64,000 bases of DNA from JACPFJ01 sp036504875 (GTDB taxonomy: Bacteria > Desulfobacterota > Desulfuromonadia > Geobacterales > Pseudopelobacteraceae), in contig DASXUK010000003.1 in assembly GCA_036504875.1 (NCBI GenBank), positions 197,549-261,548 of the forward strand, in the 5' to 3' direction. The translations under genes were made by a program, and so were the position numbers. Shown here piece by piece: positions 1 through 9,125 of this stretch (the stretch's first letter is position 1; each line of letters opens with the position of its first letter). The notes under the pieces are model-generated. The model was not told where the DNA came from, did no database searches, and was given only the letters and a program-made list of their open reading frames with translations.

Positions 1-199
1 TTGCCATTTTGAGAAGTTTGACCCGTTTATGGAGGGGCTGGCGCAACTGGTAAACCGTGAGTTTGCCCGGCTGCTATTTGCAGATTGTCGCTACATCAAT
101 CGGGAGCAGGATCTTGGCGAAGCCGGGCTTAGAACCGCCAAGTTATCCTACCATCCGGTTGAGTTGGTTAAGAAATACAGGGTCAAGCCAATTAAATAA
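1..199 (+). CDS. DUF2156 (phosphatidylglycerol lysyltransferase-like) protein, C-terminal fragment
   Basis: Open frame running in from the left edge (codons start at base 2) and ending at TAA 197-199, about 65 residues. The tail contains INREQDLGEAGLR followed by AKLSYHP and VKKYRV, which I recognise as the C-terminal signature of DUF2156 proteins, a GNAT-fold family related to the C-terminal domain of MprF lysyltransferases. The substrate cannot be told from this piece. It lies 117 bases upstream of rpsF on the same strand, but the rpsF leader separates them. Family call fairly sure; function open. Confidence 0.7.
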   Translation, partial: CHFEKFDPFMEGLAQLVNREFARLLFADCRYINREQDLGEAGLRTAKLSYHPVELVKKYRVKPIK

Positions 200-232
200 A
201 CATTGCATTTTCATCTAAAGCATAGTAAAAAT

Positions 233-303
233 GCTGTTCTTTTGAAGAGCAGCTTAGGCTGCATCTCCTTGTTCCGGGTAGGACCGGGACTCGAAAACCG
301 TGA
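233..303 (+). promoter_or_regulatory. rpsF leader with two hairpins (candidate S6:S18 autoregulatory site)
   Basis: Between the DUF2156 stop and rpsF lie two hairpins. One is GCTGTTCTT (233-241) pairing with AAGAGCAGC (245-253). The other is GTTCCGG (271-277) pairing with CCGGGAC (284-290). A CCG at 298-300 sits directly before the Shine-Dalgarno GAGGAGG. rpsF mRNA leaders in many bacteria bind the S6:S18 complex through a hairpin and an unpaired CCG. The layout fits that idea, but I have not matched the full consensus. Confidence 0.35.
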
Positions 304-316
304 GGAGGAACACAAC

Positions 317-715
317 ATGAGGAAGTATGAAACGATTTACATCCTCCAGCCTGACCTTAGCGAAGATGAGAACAAAGCCATCGCCGAGAAGGTTCAGGAC
401 GTAATTTCATCTTACAAAGGTGATTTTTTACGACTGGAAGACTGGGGCGTCAGGAAACTCTCCTACCCCATCAGGAAATTCGCCCGTGGACGCTATCTGT
501 ACCTGCGTTACAATGGCGGTCGGGAACTGATTGCCGAGCTGGAGCGACGTCTCAGGCTTGACGAGAAGGTTCTTCGTTACCAGAGTGTCAACATTTCCGA
601 TTTGCCCGAGAAACCGGTAGCCGAGAAAAAGGCTCTTGTTGTCGAGCCTGAGGCTGTTGAGGGTGATGAGGCCACTGAGGCCGTAACGACCCCTGTCGAA
701 GCGACTAACGAATAA
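317..715 (+). CDS. rpsF: 30S ribosomal protein S6
   Basis: Encodes 132 residues beginning MRKYETIYILQPDLSEDE, the typical S6 start, with the KLSYPIRKFARGRYLYLRY core. S6 binds S18 on the platform of the 30S subunit. The ATG at 317 is chosen over the longer frame from 203 because GAGGAGG lies 8 bases upstream and the family starts here. After about residue 100 there is an acidic Glu/Val/Ala/Thr-rich tail, as in many proteobacterial S6 proteins. First gene of rpsF-rpsR-DUF2232-rplI, with 20 bases to rpsR. Confidence 0.97.
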   Translation: MRKYETIYILQPDLSEDENKAIAEKVQDVISSYKGDFLRLEDWGVRKLSYPIRKFARGRYLYLRYNGGRELIAELERRLRLDEKVLRYQSVNISDLPEKPVAEKKALVVEPEAVEGDEATEAVTTPVEATNE

Positions 716-735
716 TTCCTGGAGGATAATAAATC

Positions 736-1026
736 ATGGCTGATGAAAGACCAACCACCCAGAGACCCTCGAGCGGCCCCGGCGGCCCTCGTAAGAAACG
801 TCCATTCCAGCGCAGAAAGGTTTGCCGCTTCTGTGCTGAAAAGAACCTCACCATCGACTATAAAGAACCCCGCACGCTTCGCTTTTTTATCTCCGAGCGT
901 GGCAAGATTGTACCACGCCGCATCTCCGGCAACTGCTCGAAGCACCAGCGCGAGATAACCGAGGCGATCAAGCGCGCCAGGAACATTGCCCTGCTGCCGA
1001 TTGCATCGAATCACGTACTTCCGTGA
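736..1026 (+). CDS. rpsR: 30S ribosomal protein S18 (zinc-type)
   Basis: 96 residues. The core has KVCRFCAEKN (Cys30, Cys33), then the conserved region from about residue 50 with a further Cys-containing GNCSKHQRE. This is the Cys-containing (zinc-binding) form of S18. A Gly/Pro/Arg-rich N-terminal extension of roughly 25 residues precedes the core. S18 pairs with S6 on the 30S platform, consistent with the gene order. SD GGAGG lies just upstream of ATG 736. The usual C-terminal Arg/Lys-rich end is replaced by a short LLPIASNHVLP tail. Confidence 0.97.
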   Translation: MADERPTTQRPSSGPGGPRKKRPFQRRKVCRFCAEKNLTIDYKEPRTLRFFISERGKIVPRRISGNCSKHQREITEAIKRARNIALLPIASNHVLP

Positions 1027-1036
1027 TTTCGGCTGC

Positions 1037-1990
1037 ATGAATTTCAAACCACAGGGCGTTGCTGCACGCCTCACCGCAGCCGCTATCGGCACCGTCAGTT
1101 CATTCCTGCTGTTTGCCGCCAACATGATCATTCCGCCAGTAGGCTTTTTTTCAAGCCTGCTGGCACCATTTCCGGCGCTATATTTCTGGTTTAGAAATGG
1201 CCGGGGTACAGCAGCAATTATTACACTGGCAGTTGTTGCCATTTTGACAGCCGTCTTTGGTTTCCAGGTCGGGGCACTTTACCTGATCCAATGCGGGGTT
1301 ATTGCTCTTGCAATGCCGGAATTCCTGGTCAGGGGTTTAGGGGCTTCTCGCTCCATTGCCTGGACAACTGCAGTTAATCTGGCTGTTTTTGCACTGATCG
1401 CTCTTTTCTTCAGCATAGTCAGCGGTCAGAGTGTCCATGATCTGGCTGTCAAAGAGATCAACAGCAGCATCACGCAAGCAGCGTCCATTTATGAACAGGC
1501 AGGCTTCAAAGGTGAAGACCTTGCTCAGCTGAAGCAATCGATGTACATGGCAGCCGGATTTATTACCAAGATCTATCCGGCCCTGATAACGCTGATCTTG
1601 ATTTCCGTTGCAGGCTGTAATCTGGCCTTGCTTAAACGTCAGTCGCCCCGGCTGGGCCTTGACCTTAAGTTGGGGGATTTCAAGGATTATAAAAACAGCG
1701 ACCTGCTGGTGTGGCTGTTAATTGCAAGCGGCTTTGCACAGTTGACCGGCCAACCACTTATCATCATTCCGGCCCTGAACCTGCTGGTGATTATCATCGC
1801 GCTTTATTTTTTGCAGGGGCTGGCTGTCATACTAACTGTCATTGCCCGTCAACCTTTTGCGACCACATTTCGGGTAATGCTGTATCTCATGCTACTGTTT
1901 CAGCCTTATCTAGCGGCACTTATTGCGGCTATCGGCATATTCGACCTGTGGGGTGACTTCCGCACCCCCAGAAAAAAAGAAAACCTGTAA
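1037..1990 (+). CDS. DUF2232 (YybS-like) polytopic membrane protein
   Basis: 317 residues starting MNFKPQGVAARLTAA; an upstream in-frame ATG at 986 lies inside rpsR and is less likely. Hydrophobic segments recur throughout (for example near residues 15-35, 50-75, 80-100, 105-130, 175-200, 230-290), giving about eight membrane spans. This matches DUF2232/YybS proteins, which commonly sit between rpsR and rplI in deltaproteobacteria and near rplI in Firmicutes. The molecular function is unknown. It starts 10 bases after rpsR stops and is surely co-transcribed with the ribosomal genes. Confidence 0.85.
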   Translation: MNFKPQGVAARLTAAAIGTVSSFLLFAANMIIPPVGFFSSLLAPFPALYFWFRNGRGTAAIITLAVVAILTAVFGFQVGALYLIQCGVIALAMPEFLVRGLGASRSIAWTTAVNLAVFALIALFFSIVSGQSVHDLAVKEINSSITQAASIYEQAGFKGEDLAQLKQSMYMAAGFITKIYPALITLILISVAGCNLALLKRQSPRLGLDLKLGDFKDYKNSDLLVWLLIASGFAQLTGQPLIIIPALNLLVIIIALYFLQGLAVILTVIARQPFATTFRVMLYLMLLFQPYLAALIAAIGIFDLWGDFRTPRKKENL

Positions 1991-2013
1991 ATCAGGCTTG
2001 AAAGGGGAAACAA

Positions 2014-2457
2014 ATGAAGGTTATTCTGAAAGAAAACATTGAAACCCTCGGCCACATCGGCGACATCGTCAAAGTAGCCCCCGGTTACGCGCGCAACTAC
2101 CTGCTCCCCAAAGGGTTGGCAGTTGAGGCCACTGAAAAAAACGCCAAGGCACTTGAGCACGTAAAGCGACAAATGGCCTACAAAAAGGACAAGGTTTTGG
2201 AATCCGCCAGAAACCTGGTCGCTAAACTGGAAGAGCTGACTATTGAACTGGTCCATCAAGCCGGCGAAGCAGGCAAGATTTTCGGTTCGGTTACAAACAT
2301 GGAAATCGCTGCCTATCTGAAAGAAAAAGGCTTTGATATCGATCGCAAGAAAATAGTTTTGGCAGAGCCGATCAAACAGCTGGGCGAATATAGCGTTCCG
2401 GTCAAGATTCATCCGGAAGTAAACGCTACCCTCAAAGTGACTGTTAAAGCCAGCTGA
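2014..2457 (+). CDS. rplI: 50S ribosomal protein L9
   Basis: 147 residues, the normal L9 length. The N-terminal rRNA-binding domain starts MKVILKENIETLGHIGDIV and contains PGYARNYLLPKGLA, the L9 signature. A long charged helix follows and then the C-terminal domain ending in LKVTVKAS. SD AAAGGGG precedes ATG 2014. L9 stabilises the L1 stalk region and limits frameshifting. Last gene of the operon, followed by a strong terminator. Confidence 0.98.
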   Translation: MKVILKENIETLGHIGDIVKVAPGYARNYLLPKGLAVEATEKNAKALEHVKRQMAYKKDKVLESARNLVAKLEELTIELVHQAGEAGKIFGSVTNMEIAAYLKEKGFDIDRKKIVLAEPIKQLGEYSVPVKIHPEVNATLKVTVKAS

Positions 2458-2483
2458 TAACTTAATATTTTGTGCACTATTTA

Positions 2484-2520
2484 AGAGCCTGCCGCATCTA
2501 TCGCGGCAGGCTCTTTTTGT
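2484..2520 (+). terminator. Rho-independent terminator of the rpsF-rplI operon
   Basis: Perfect 12-bp stem AGAGCCTGCCGC (2484-2495) with GCGGCAGGCTCT (2503-2514), a 7-base loop, then TTTTTG. It lies 27 bases after rplI. Confidence 0.93.
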
Positions 2521-2707
2521 TTTAAAAGTTCCGAACCTAACTCTCTTACTTACGGATTTGCTCAACTCAGTGTTAAAGGATCATAGACTTTTGATCTGTG
2601 CCAGCACTTGTTAAAACAATAAACTTTAACAAATATAGGAAAAAGACAACCCAAGGTTGACAATTGCCGGTGCAGAGGCGAAAATGGGAGCATTCTTGGG
2701 AGGATGT

Positions 2708-4024
2708 GTGGATACAATTTTTTTGGAAATCTTTGTTATCTTGCTCATGATAATATTAAATGGTTTTTTTGCTTGTTCCGAGTTTGCCGTTATCTCAGCC
2801 AAAAAGAGTCTTATTGCCCGGCTAGTGGATGAAGGCGACAAGCGAGCCAAGATCATTGAGGATCTTCAGAAAGATCCTCACCGTTTGTTGGCCTTGATTC
2901 AGATTGGGGTGACAATAACCGGAGCCACGGCATCCACTATCGCCGGTATCATCGCTGTAGACAAATTACGACCCTGGCTGCAAACCAGCAACCTTGAATT
3001 TCTGCGCCATGCCGCCGAGCCGGTTGCCGCCACCACTATGGTCGCCCTGATATCATATTTGATTCTTATCCTGGGTGAATTGGTTCCCAAGGCCATCGGT
3101 CTGCAATATGCCGACACCATAGCCTTGCAGATTGCCCATCCAATCAACTTCCTCTCCCGCTCAGGCGCCATCTTAGTTAGCCTTCTGACTATCTCGAGCA
3201 AGACGGTTATGCGATTGTTGGGAATCAGAGGCGACAGGGAGCCCTTCATTACCCGCGAGGATATCCAGCATATAGTTGCCGAGGGGCACGAAAGCGGCGA
3301 GGTCAGCGAGACAGAGCAGGAATATATCCGCAATGTTTTGGAATTCACCCATACTTATGTGCGTGAGGTTATGATACCCCGCACCCGCATCGTAGGGCTT
3401 GATCTGGCAGCTCCTACGGAATCGGTGATCAGCACCTTGTTGGAAAACATGTATTCTCGTTACCCTGTTTACAAAGGAAATATAGAGGACATTGTCGGAG
3501 TCGTGCATGGCAAGGATCTACTTGGACGCCTGGTAGCTGGGGAGGCACTAGATCTGGCTGCGATCATGTTGCCGCCGGTATTTGTTCCAGAAGGAAAAAA
3601 GATCAACGTCCTCCTCAAGGAGATGCAGCGCAGCCGTAGCCAGATGGCGCTGGTTGTTGATGAATATGGCGGTTTAAGCGGCCTGGTCACCACCGAAGAC
3701 TTAATTGAGGAACTTGTCGGAGAGATCCAGGACGAGCATGATGCCGGCGAGACCAAGGCCTTTGAGCGACTTCCAAACCAGGTTATGCTGGTAGATGGGT
3801 TGCTCTCGGTCTTTGATATGGCCGAAGTCCTGGAGGTCAAGCTGGAGGCTGACCTGCCCTACGATACCGTGGCAGGGCTGATTTTGCATGAGTTGGGCCG
3901 TTTTCCCACACGCGGCGAGAGCATCGAGTGGCACGGCTACCGCTTTGTCTGCGACGAGGTTACTCGCACTGCCATTCTCAAAGTCCGTATCATCCCGTTA
4001 AACGATGAAAATTCCAAAGCTTAA
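2708..4024 (+). CDS. HlyC/CorC family transporter (CNNM domain plus CBS pair)
   Basis: About 438 residues from GTG 2708. The N-terminal CNNM domain holds four hydrophobic segments and the typical NGFFACSEFAVISAKKS start. A CBS pair follows (around residues 205-325, including MIPRTRIVGLD and VVDEYGGLSGLVTTEDL), then a C-terminal CorC_HlyC domain. The family is implicated in Mg2+/Co2+ efflux or membrane integrity; 'hemolysin' is a historical name. I prefer GTG 2708 because GGGAGGA is just upstream and the protein then starts at the membrane domain. ATG 2684 and TTG 2657 are also in frame. The 3' end overlaps the next gene by 20 bases. Confidence 0.87.
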   Translation: MDTIFLEIFVILLMIILNGFFACSEFAVISAKKSLIARLVDEGDKRAKIIEDLQKDPHRLLALIQIGVTITGATASTIAGIIAVDKLRPWLQTSNLEFLRHAAEPVAATTMVALISYLILILGELVPKAIGLQYADTIALQIAHPINFLSRSGAILVSLLTISSKTVMRLLGIRGDREPFITREDIQHIVAEGHESGEVSETEQEYIRNVLEFTHTYVREVMIPRTRIVGLDLAAPTESVISTLLENMYSRYPVYKGNIEDIVGVVHGKDLLGRLVAGEALDLAAIMLPPVFVPEGKKINVLLKEMQRSRSQMALVVDEYGGLSGLVTTEDLIEELVGEIQDEHDAGETKAFERLPNQVMLVDGLLSVFDMAEVLEVKLEADLPYDTVAGLILHELGRFPTRGESIEWHGYRFVCDEVTRTAILKVRIIPLNDENSKA

Positions 4025-7000
4025 AAAACTCTATATCAAGTTATCCGGCCTTGTTTTCCTGCTTTTGACGGCCGGCTTCATTGGACTGGCGATCTTCCTT
4101 CCCCGATTGATCGACATTAATGCCTATCGTGACGATATAATGGCCAGCCTGCAGAAAACTATCAATCGCAAGGTAACCTTTGCCAATGGCAAATTTTCCA
4201 TGCACATCGGCCCTTCTTTTGTCTTTGATGACGTCACAGTCAAGGAACCTGACGGTATCAATGATTTTATCAAAGCTAAACGGATTACAATCAACCTGGG
4301 ACTGCTCCCGCTGCTGGAAAAGAAGATCGCCCTGACAGAGATTACCCTGGAAGGTCCCGAGATCCACCTTTTACGCGGCAGCGATGGCAAATTGAATATC
4401 GATGACCTGCTGAAGCCGCACCCCGAGGCTATTGATATCTCTTTCCACAAGGTTAAAATCAAAAAAGGGGTCTTGTTCTGGCATGACCTGGCAATCCAAA
4501 CCGCCGGCTTCTCAGAAAACATCCGCGACCTGAATGTTTCCCTGGACAATCTGATACGCGGACATAAAGGAAATATAAAGATCTCGGGCGAACTTCCAGG
4601 GGCCGTGGCAGGCGCCGCTAGCCTGATATCTTTGTCAGGCACTGCAAAATTGCCCCGTGGCACCACCACCTTTATGGAAACGGAACTCAATGCAAATGCT
4701 GACGTCAAGCATTTCGATATAGGACATTACTGGCCCTACTACGGCCGTTTCATCCCCTTTGCCAATCCTGGCGGGCGGTTGGACATCGCCACCAGCTTCA
4801 AAGGTAAGCCGAAGGAATTCAGCGCCAAGGGTAAACTGCGCATTAATGGTATAGCAATTAGCTGGCCCACTGTATTCCATCATGTTGTCAATCCCCGTTC
4901 AGCACAACTGGATTATGAGATCAAGCTGGCTAAAAACAGCATAGATATGCCCAGATTGCAGCTCTCTGCGGATGGCTTCAAAATAAAGGGGAGCTGCCAG
5001 GTCCAGGACATTCACTCTTCGGACCCGCGTATCACCACCAAGGCAACCAGTGAACCGTTCAAACTTGAACAACTTCGTCAGTGGATCCCCTACGGAATCA
5101 TAGCTACAGACGCTTCGCAGTATATAGAAGAACATGTCCTGGGTGGCCTATTCAAGCTGGAAAATGGTTCGCTTGACGGTCGGATCAGTCAGATCGTTCA
5201 CATGGAAAAAGCTACCAATTATAATGTGCTGCACATTAAGGGCACCGTTGAGAAAGGGGTCCTGAGTTACGGTAAAAAAGTGCCGACTTTCACTAATATC
5301 AAAGGCGGCCTGGAAATGCTCGGCAAGGACTTCATCCTCAGTTCAGTCAATGCCAACTTCGGTGAATCTCCCTTTAAAATGGAAGGCAGGATCACTGACT
5401 ATCCGCTTGACACCCCTTGTCAGTACCCTTTTAAGATGGTGATCAATCCTCGCTCAGCTGAAGTGGCCTGGCTGGCAAAATTGGCCGGCGCTTCAAAATT
5501 GGAATTTAGCGGGAACTCTGCTTTATCCCTGACAGGCAGTGGCCTTGTTTCTGCTTATCATCTTAGCGGTGAATGGGATCTTAAATCGGCAGCTTATGTA
5601 TTTCCCGGCACCGTACGTAAACCGGCTGGCACCCCTAATCACCTGACGTTCAGCACAATTTTGGGTCGTGAAGAAACAAAGCTGACCAGCATGGCTTATA
5701 CCCTTGCGCCGCTAGCGCTCTCTGCGACTGCCACATTCAAATACGGCCCTCATCATTACCTGGGCTTTGAACTTCAAACCAACCAGTTCCTGCTGAACGA
5801 ATCCTTGCCGATCCTTTCCGCCTGGCAACAGTATCACCCACGGGGCCGCATTCAGGCCCATATAATCGGCAAGGGAAATCCGGAAGATTTCTCTGCCATG
5901 GATTACAACGGGAACATTAACCTGGCTGCCTTCTCCTGCCTGCCTGGTGAGGGCCTGAAGACCATCAGCAACATTAACGGCAGCATCTCCTTCAAAGGCA
6001 ACAGTCTGGAAACATCCAGCATCAGCGTTCTCTACGGCAGCTCGCTTGTCAATGCCAAGGGCAGGATCCGAAGCCTTAAAAACCGTGAAGCCGAGATCGT
6101 GGTCTCATCCCCGCAGTTTTTTCTGAAAGACGCCAACCTTGCTCCTGATAAAAACGATCTGAGTATAAAGCGCATGAAAGCATCTCTTACCCTGCAGGAC
6201 AAAAGGTATACGATTCAAAATTTTACAGGCCTTTTCAATGCCTCCAATTTCAGCATAAATGGCACCTACACCAGTCAGGGGACTCCAGAGGCAAACCTGT
6301 CCATTATCTCTTCAAATCTTGACTTTGAAGACCTTTTGCTGCTTTCCAAACTGGTCGAGCAAACTGGCACCGGAGAAGATAAAACAGCCAGTTCAAAGAT
6401 GAGCCTCAAAATAAAATTAGCGGCTGATGCTGGAAGTTACCAGAAAATCCCATATACAAAGCTGAATGCAAATATTACTCAGGAAAACAATGTGCTTTAC
6501 CTTCAGGGTTTTGAAACAAATCTGTTCGGAGGCCGCTTAACAGCCAAAGGCAGGATTGCCCCAGGTGGTGCACCGGGTAGTCGTTACGATCTTAGTTTCA
6601 AGCTTGATCAAATTAATGCCGATCAACTTTTTCAAACTCTAGAGGTATCACGTGAAATTACCGGAACCATGAATGTACAAGGGGACATAACCGCCCGAGG
6701 CTCCAGTCTGGCAGAGATCAAAAAAAATGCACTCGGCAATGTCCGTATTCATATGTATAACGGTATCCTGCGTAAGTTCAGCGTGCTCTCCAAGGTTTTT
6801 TCAATTTTAAATGTATCACAACTTTTTAAACTTCATCTTCCTGACATGGTCGCAGGTGGCATGCCTTACGATGAGATCAAGGGAAGCATCGCCATCAAGG
6901 ATGGCAATGCCTCCAGCCAGGACCTGTTCATAAGCGGCAATGCCATGAACATGTCCATCCTGGGCAAAGCCGATATCGTAAAGGAAGAACTGGATCTGGT

Positions 7001-7253
7001 CATTGGGGTGCAACCGCTCCAGACTGTGGACAAGATCGTCAATCGTATACCTGTTGTGGGCTGGCTCCTCACCGGCAAGGACAAATCGGTAGTTACTGCC
7101 TATTTCGAAGCCAAAGGGAAGTGGTCCAATCCCAAAGTAAGCGCCATTCCGGTAAAATCACTGGCCAAAGGGGCATTGAATGTATTTAGAAGGGTTTTTG
7201 AACTACCGGTGAGGTTGTTTACTGATACGGGTGAAGTAATCCTGGGAAATTGA
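4005..7253 (+). CDS. AsmA/YhdP-like large envelope protein
   Basis: 1082 residues. A single N-terminal membrane anchor (about residues 12-32) is followed by DINAYRDDIMASLQKTINRKV, the typical AsmA start in which a beta-rich domain begins right after the helix. A long repetitive beta-strand region follows. The C-terminal part (about 900-1060) has the AsmA-like end with GVQPLQTVDKIVNRIPVVGWLLTG. AsmA/TamB/YhdP proteins bridge the periplasm and are thought to move phospholipids to the outer membrane. ATG 4005 overlaps the stop of the CNNM gene, so translation is probably coupled. No terminator was seen before the convergent lpxC end. Confidence 0.87.
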   Translation: MKIPKLKKLYIKLSGLVFLLLTAGFIGLAIFLPRLIDINAYRDDIMASLQKTINRKVTFANGKFSMHIGPSFVFDDVTVKEPDGINDFIKAKRITINLGLLPLLEKKIALTEITLEGPEIHLLRGSDGKLNIDDLLKPHPEAIDISFHKVKIKKGVLFWHDLAIQTAGFSENIRDLNVSLDNLIRGHKGNIKISGELPGAVAGAASLISLSGTAKLPRGTTTFMETELNANADVKHFDIGHYWPYYGRFIPFANPGGRLDIATSFKGKPKEFSAKGKLRINGIAISWPTVFHHVVNPRSAQLDYEIKLAKNSIDMPRLQLSADGFKIKGSCQVQDIHSSDPRITTKATSEPFKLEQLRQWIPYGIIATDASQYIEEHVLGGLFKLENGSLDGRISQIVHMEKATNYNVLHIKGTVEKGVLSYGKKVPTFTNIKGGLEMLGKDFILSSVNANFGESPFKMEGRITDYPLDTPCQYPFKMVINPRSAEVAWLAKLAGASKLEFSGNSALSLTGSGLVSAYHLSGEWDLKSAAYVFPGTVRKPAGTPNHLTFSTILGREETKLTSMAYTLAPLALSATATFKYGPHHYLGFELQTNQFLLNESLPILSAWQQYHPRGRIQAHIIGKGNPEDFSAMDYNGNINLAAFSCLPGEGLKTISNINGSISFKGNSLETSSISVLYGSSLVNAKGRIRSLKNREAEIVVSSPQFFLKDANLAPDKNDLSIKRMKASLTLQDKRYTIQNFTGLFNASNFSINGTYTSQGTPEANLSIISSNLDFEDLLLLSKLVEQTGTGEDKTASSKMSLKIKLAADAGSYQKIPYTKLNANITQENNVLYLQGFETNLFGGRLTAKGRIAPGGAPGSRYDLSFKLDQINADQLFQTLEVSREITGTMNVQGDITARGSSLAEIKKNALGNVRIHMYNGILRKFSVLSKVFSILNVSQLFKLHLPDMVAGGMPYDEIKGSIAIKDGNASSQDLFISGNAMNMSILGKADIVKEELDLVIGVQPLQTVDKIVNRIPVVGWLLTGKDKSVVTAYFEAKGKWSNPKVSAIPVKSLAKGALNVFRRVFELPVRLFTDTGEVILGN

Positions 7254-7308
7254 CCTTAAGTGGGGTGTGGTACTGAAGCGTGCTTTTTGGCGGGCTCTTT
7301 TTTATACG

Positions 7309-8139
7309 TTAATATATGGAGTAATTGGCAGGGTCGGAGAAGATTTCTTTCAGAAGCAGATTATTTAGATAGTGTCCGGTTTTATTGGCATCGATTTTTC
7401 CAAGGATCCGATAGCCACTGGTATAAAGATCACCGATCAGGTCCAGGATCTTGTGGTTGACCAACTCTTTGCGGTAGCGCAGACCTTGTGGGTTGATCAC
7501 CTCATCGGCACCGATCACAACCGCATTGTCCAGTGACCCACCTTTGGCCAGACCTGCTTTTTTAATGGCCTCGATCTCCTCAAGCAATGTAAATGTGCGT
7601 GAATTGATAATCGAAAAGGCATTTTCAACATCAGTTACCCGCTTTTTCTGCTTACCTACCGGCTGCCGGAATTCAATAGTCATACTGATATCAAGCGTAT
7701 TAAGCGGTTTAATGCGAACCCAGGCGTCGTTATGACTTACCTCTACCGGGCGCTGTACTTTAAGATAAACACCGTTGTTTTCCGGAAACTCATAAACCCC
7801 CGCCCTCCACATCCCTTGATAGAATTCCCATGCTGAACCGTCAAGTATAGGAACCTCGGGGCCGTCTATGTAAATCAGGCAGTTTGTAATTCCAGAAAAG
7901 TACAGGGCGGCCATCAGATGCTCAATGGTTGATACCGAGGCACCATCCTTGGCTATCATTGTTGAAAGACGGGTATCAGACACCATGTCATAACGAGCCG
8001 GGATTATGCAGTCGTTAAAAACAAAAGCGATGCCGAATTCACGGCGAGGAAGGAATTCGAGCGTAACATTGTGGCCGGTATGCAGGCCGATGCCGGTAAT
8101 TTTGAAGATGCGATTGATGGTTGTCTGGCGCTTGATCAT
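7309..8139 (-). CDS. lpxC: UDP-3-O-acyl-N-acetylglucosamine deacetylase
   Basis: 276 residues. LpxC makes the committed step of lipid A synthesis, a zinc-dependent deacetylation. Visible hallmarks: ITGIGLHTG at residues 14-22, the zinc ligand in STIEHLMAAL (His74), GGSLDNAVVI, and the second zinc pair in VNHKILDLIGDL, followed by the catalytic region KTGHYLNN. ATG 8139 (MIKRQTTINR) matches the family start, although no clear Shine-Dalgarno is visible; a TTG start 63 bases upstream is possible. It follows cysE on the same strand by 80 bases, so the two are probably co-transcribed. Confidence 0.94.
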   Translation of the reverse strand: MIKRQTTINRIFKITGIGLHTGHNVTLEFLPRREFGIAFVFNDCIIPARYDMVSDTRLSTMIAKDGASVSTIEHLMAALYFSGITNCLIYIDGPEVPILDGSAWEFYQGMWRAGVYEFPENNGVYLKVQRPVEVSHNDAWVRIKPLNTLDISMTIEFRQPVGKQKKRVTDVENAFSIINSRTFTLLEEIEAIKKAGLAKGGSLDNAVVIGADEVINPQGLRYRKELVNHKILDLIGDLYTSGYRILGKIDANKTGHYLNNLLLKEIFSDPANYSIY

Positions 8140-8219
8140 GCGGAGGACTATGGCAGATTTGGCAAAAACCGTCAAGCAGGAAGCCCCTGAGCCTGTTTTC
8201 AAGAGCCATCATGTTGTTT

Positions 8220-8894
8220 TCAGGCATTGATCTTTTTCTTCAGTTCGTCATGTTCTTTAGCCAGGATATCGTACTTCTTCTCCAGCTCGCGAAGCTGATC
8301 AAACAGGCAGGCTATCGCCTTCGCTTCCGGGTCGGGTAACTGCCCATGCTGCAGATCGGCCCTGCCTTCGGCCTTAGGCTCTTGCGACATGACCATTCGT
8401 CCAGGAATCCCGACTACAGTGGCATTTTCCGGCACCTCTTTTACCACCACCGAGTTGGAACCGATCTTGGCTCCCTTTCCAACTGTGAAGGGACCCAGAA
8501 CCTTGGCACCTGAACCGATAACTACATTATCCTCAAGAGTAGGATGGCGTTTGACTTTGTCCCATGTGACCCCACCCAGGGTAACTCCGTGGTATAATGT
8601 TACATTGTCGCCAATCTCGGCCGTCTCTCCTATTACTACACCCATTCCATGGTCGATAAAAAATTTGCGGCCAATTTTGGCGCCAGGATGTATTTCAACG
8701 CCGGTTAAACACCGGCCGATATGTGAAATGAAGCGGCCCAGGAAATACATTTCCTTGATCCAGAACCAGTGAGCAATTCGATAAATCCAAAGAGCATGCA
8801 AGCCGGGATAACAGAAGATAATCTCCATCACATTACGGGCAGCAGGATCGCGCTCAAAGACCGAATTGATATCCTCTCGGAGGCTCTTGAACAT
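8220..8894 (-). CDS. cysE: Serine O-acetyltransferase
   Basis: 224 residues, the short EpsC-type. It makes O-acetylserine from serine and acetyl-CoA for cysteine synthesis. The N-terminal helical part (MFKSLREDINSVFERDPAARN) is followed by a left-handed beta-helix of hexapeptide repeats with the family signature around FIDHGMGVVIGETAEIGDNV and LGGVTW. The extension after about residue 175 ends in a predicted coiled coil (FDQLRELEKKYDILAKEHDELKKK). SD AGAGGAG lies 9 bases before ATG. Its cysteine product supply fits no special neighbour; lpxC is next in the same direction. Confidence 0.95.
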   Translation of the reverse strand: MFKSLREDINSVFERDPAARNVMEIIFCYPGLHALWIYRIAHWFWIKEMYFLGRFISHIGRCLTGVEIHPGAKIGRKFFIDHGMGVVIGETAEIGDNVTLYHGVTLGGVTWDKVKRHPTLEDNVVIGSGAKVLGPFTVGKGAKIGSNSVVVKEVPENATVVGIPGRMVMSQEPKAEGRADLQHGQLPDPEAKAIACLFDQLRELEKKYDILAKEHDELKKKINA

Positions 8895-8909
8895 GAATAT
8901 AACTCCTCT

Positions 8910-8970
8910 AAATTAGTAATAAACTTTAGCATTATGCTTATCATACCCTAGCAATTCTGTCAATTTCTAA
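8910..8970 (-). promoter_or_regulatory. Candidate sigma-70 promoter for cysE-lpxC
   Basis: Read on the minus strand, TTGACA is followed after 17 bases by TAAGCA, with AT-rich DNA leading to the cysE Shine-Dalgarno. The -35 is perfect; the -10 is weak. Confidence 0.4.
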
Positions 8971-8996
8971 CAATTTTAACCTTCTGAACTTCGCAC

Positions 8997-9025
8997 TCGA
9001 CAAAAGCCACTTTTTTAACTAGTAT
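8997..9025 (+). promoter_or_regulatory. Candidate sigma-70 promoter for fumarase
   Basis: TCGACA (8997-9002), 17-base spacer, TAGTAT (9020-9025). It gives a leader of about 95 bases before the fumarase ATG. Confidence 0.4.
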
Positions 9026-9125
9026 GCTTTTGTTTGTATACACGATATTTCACCACAAAGGCAGACTATGCCTCGTTTTCAGTTTGGCCGGCAGATCAAA
9101 TTTTACTGCGAAAGGAGCAAAAAGC

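Noticed and set aside
577..1242. Long minus-strand frame across rpsF, rpsR and DUF2232
   Set aside because: Lies opposite clear ribosomal genes and has no family similarity.
1906..2565. 219-residue minus-strand frame over rplI
   Set aside because: Antisense shadow of rplI and its terminator.
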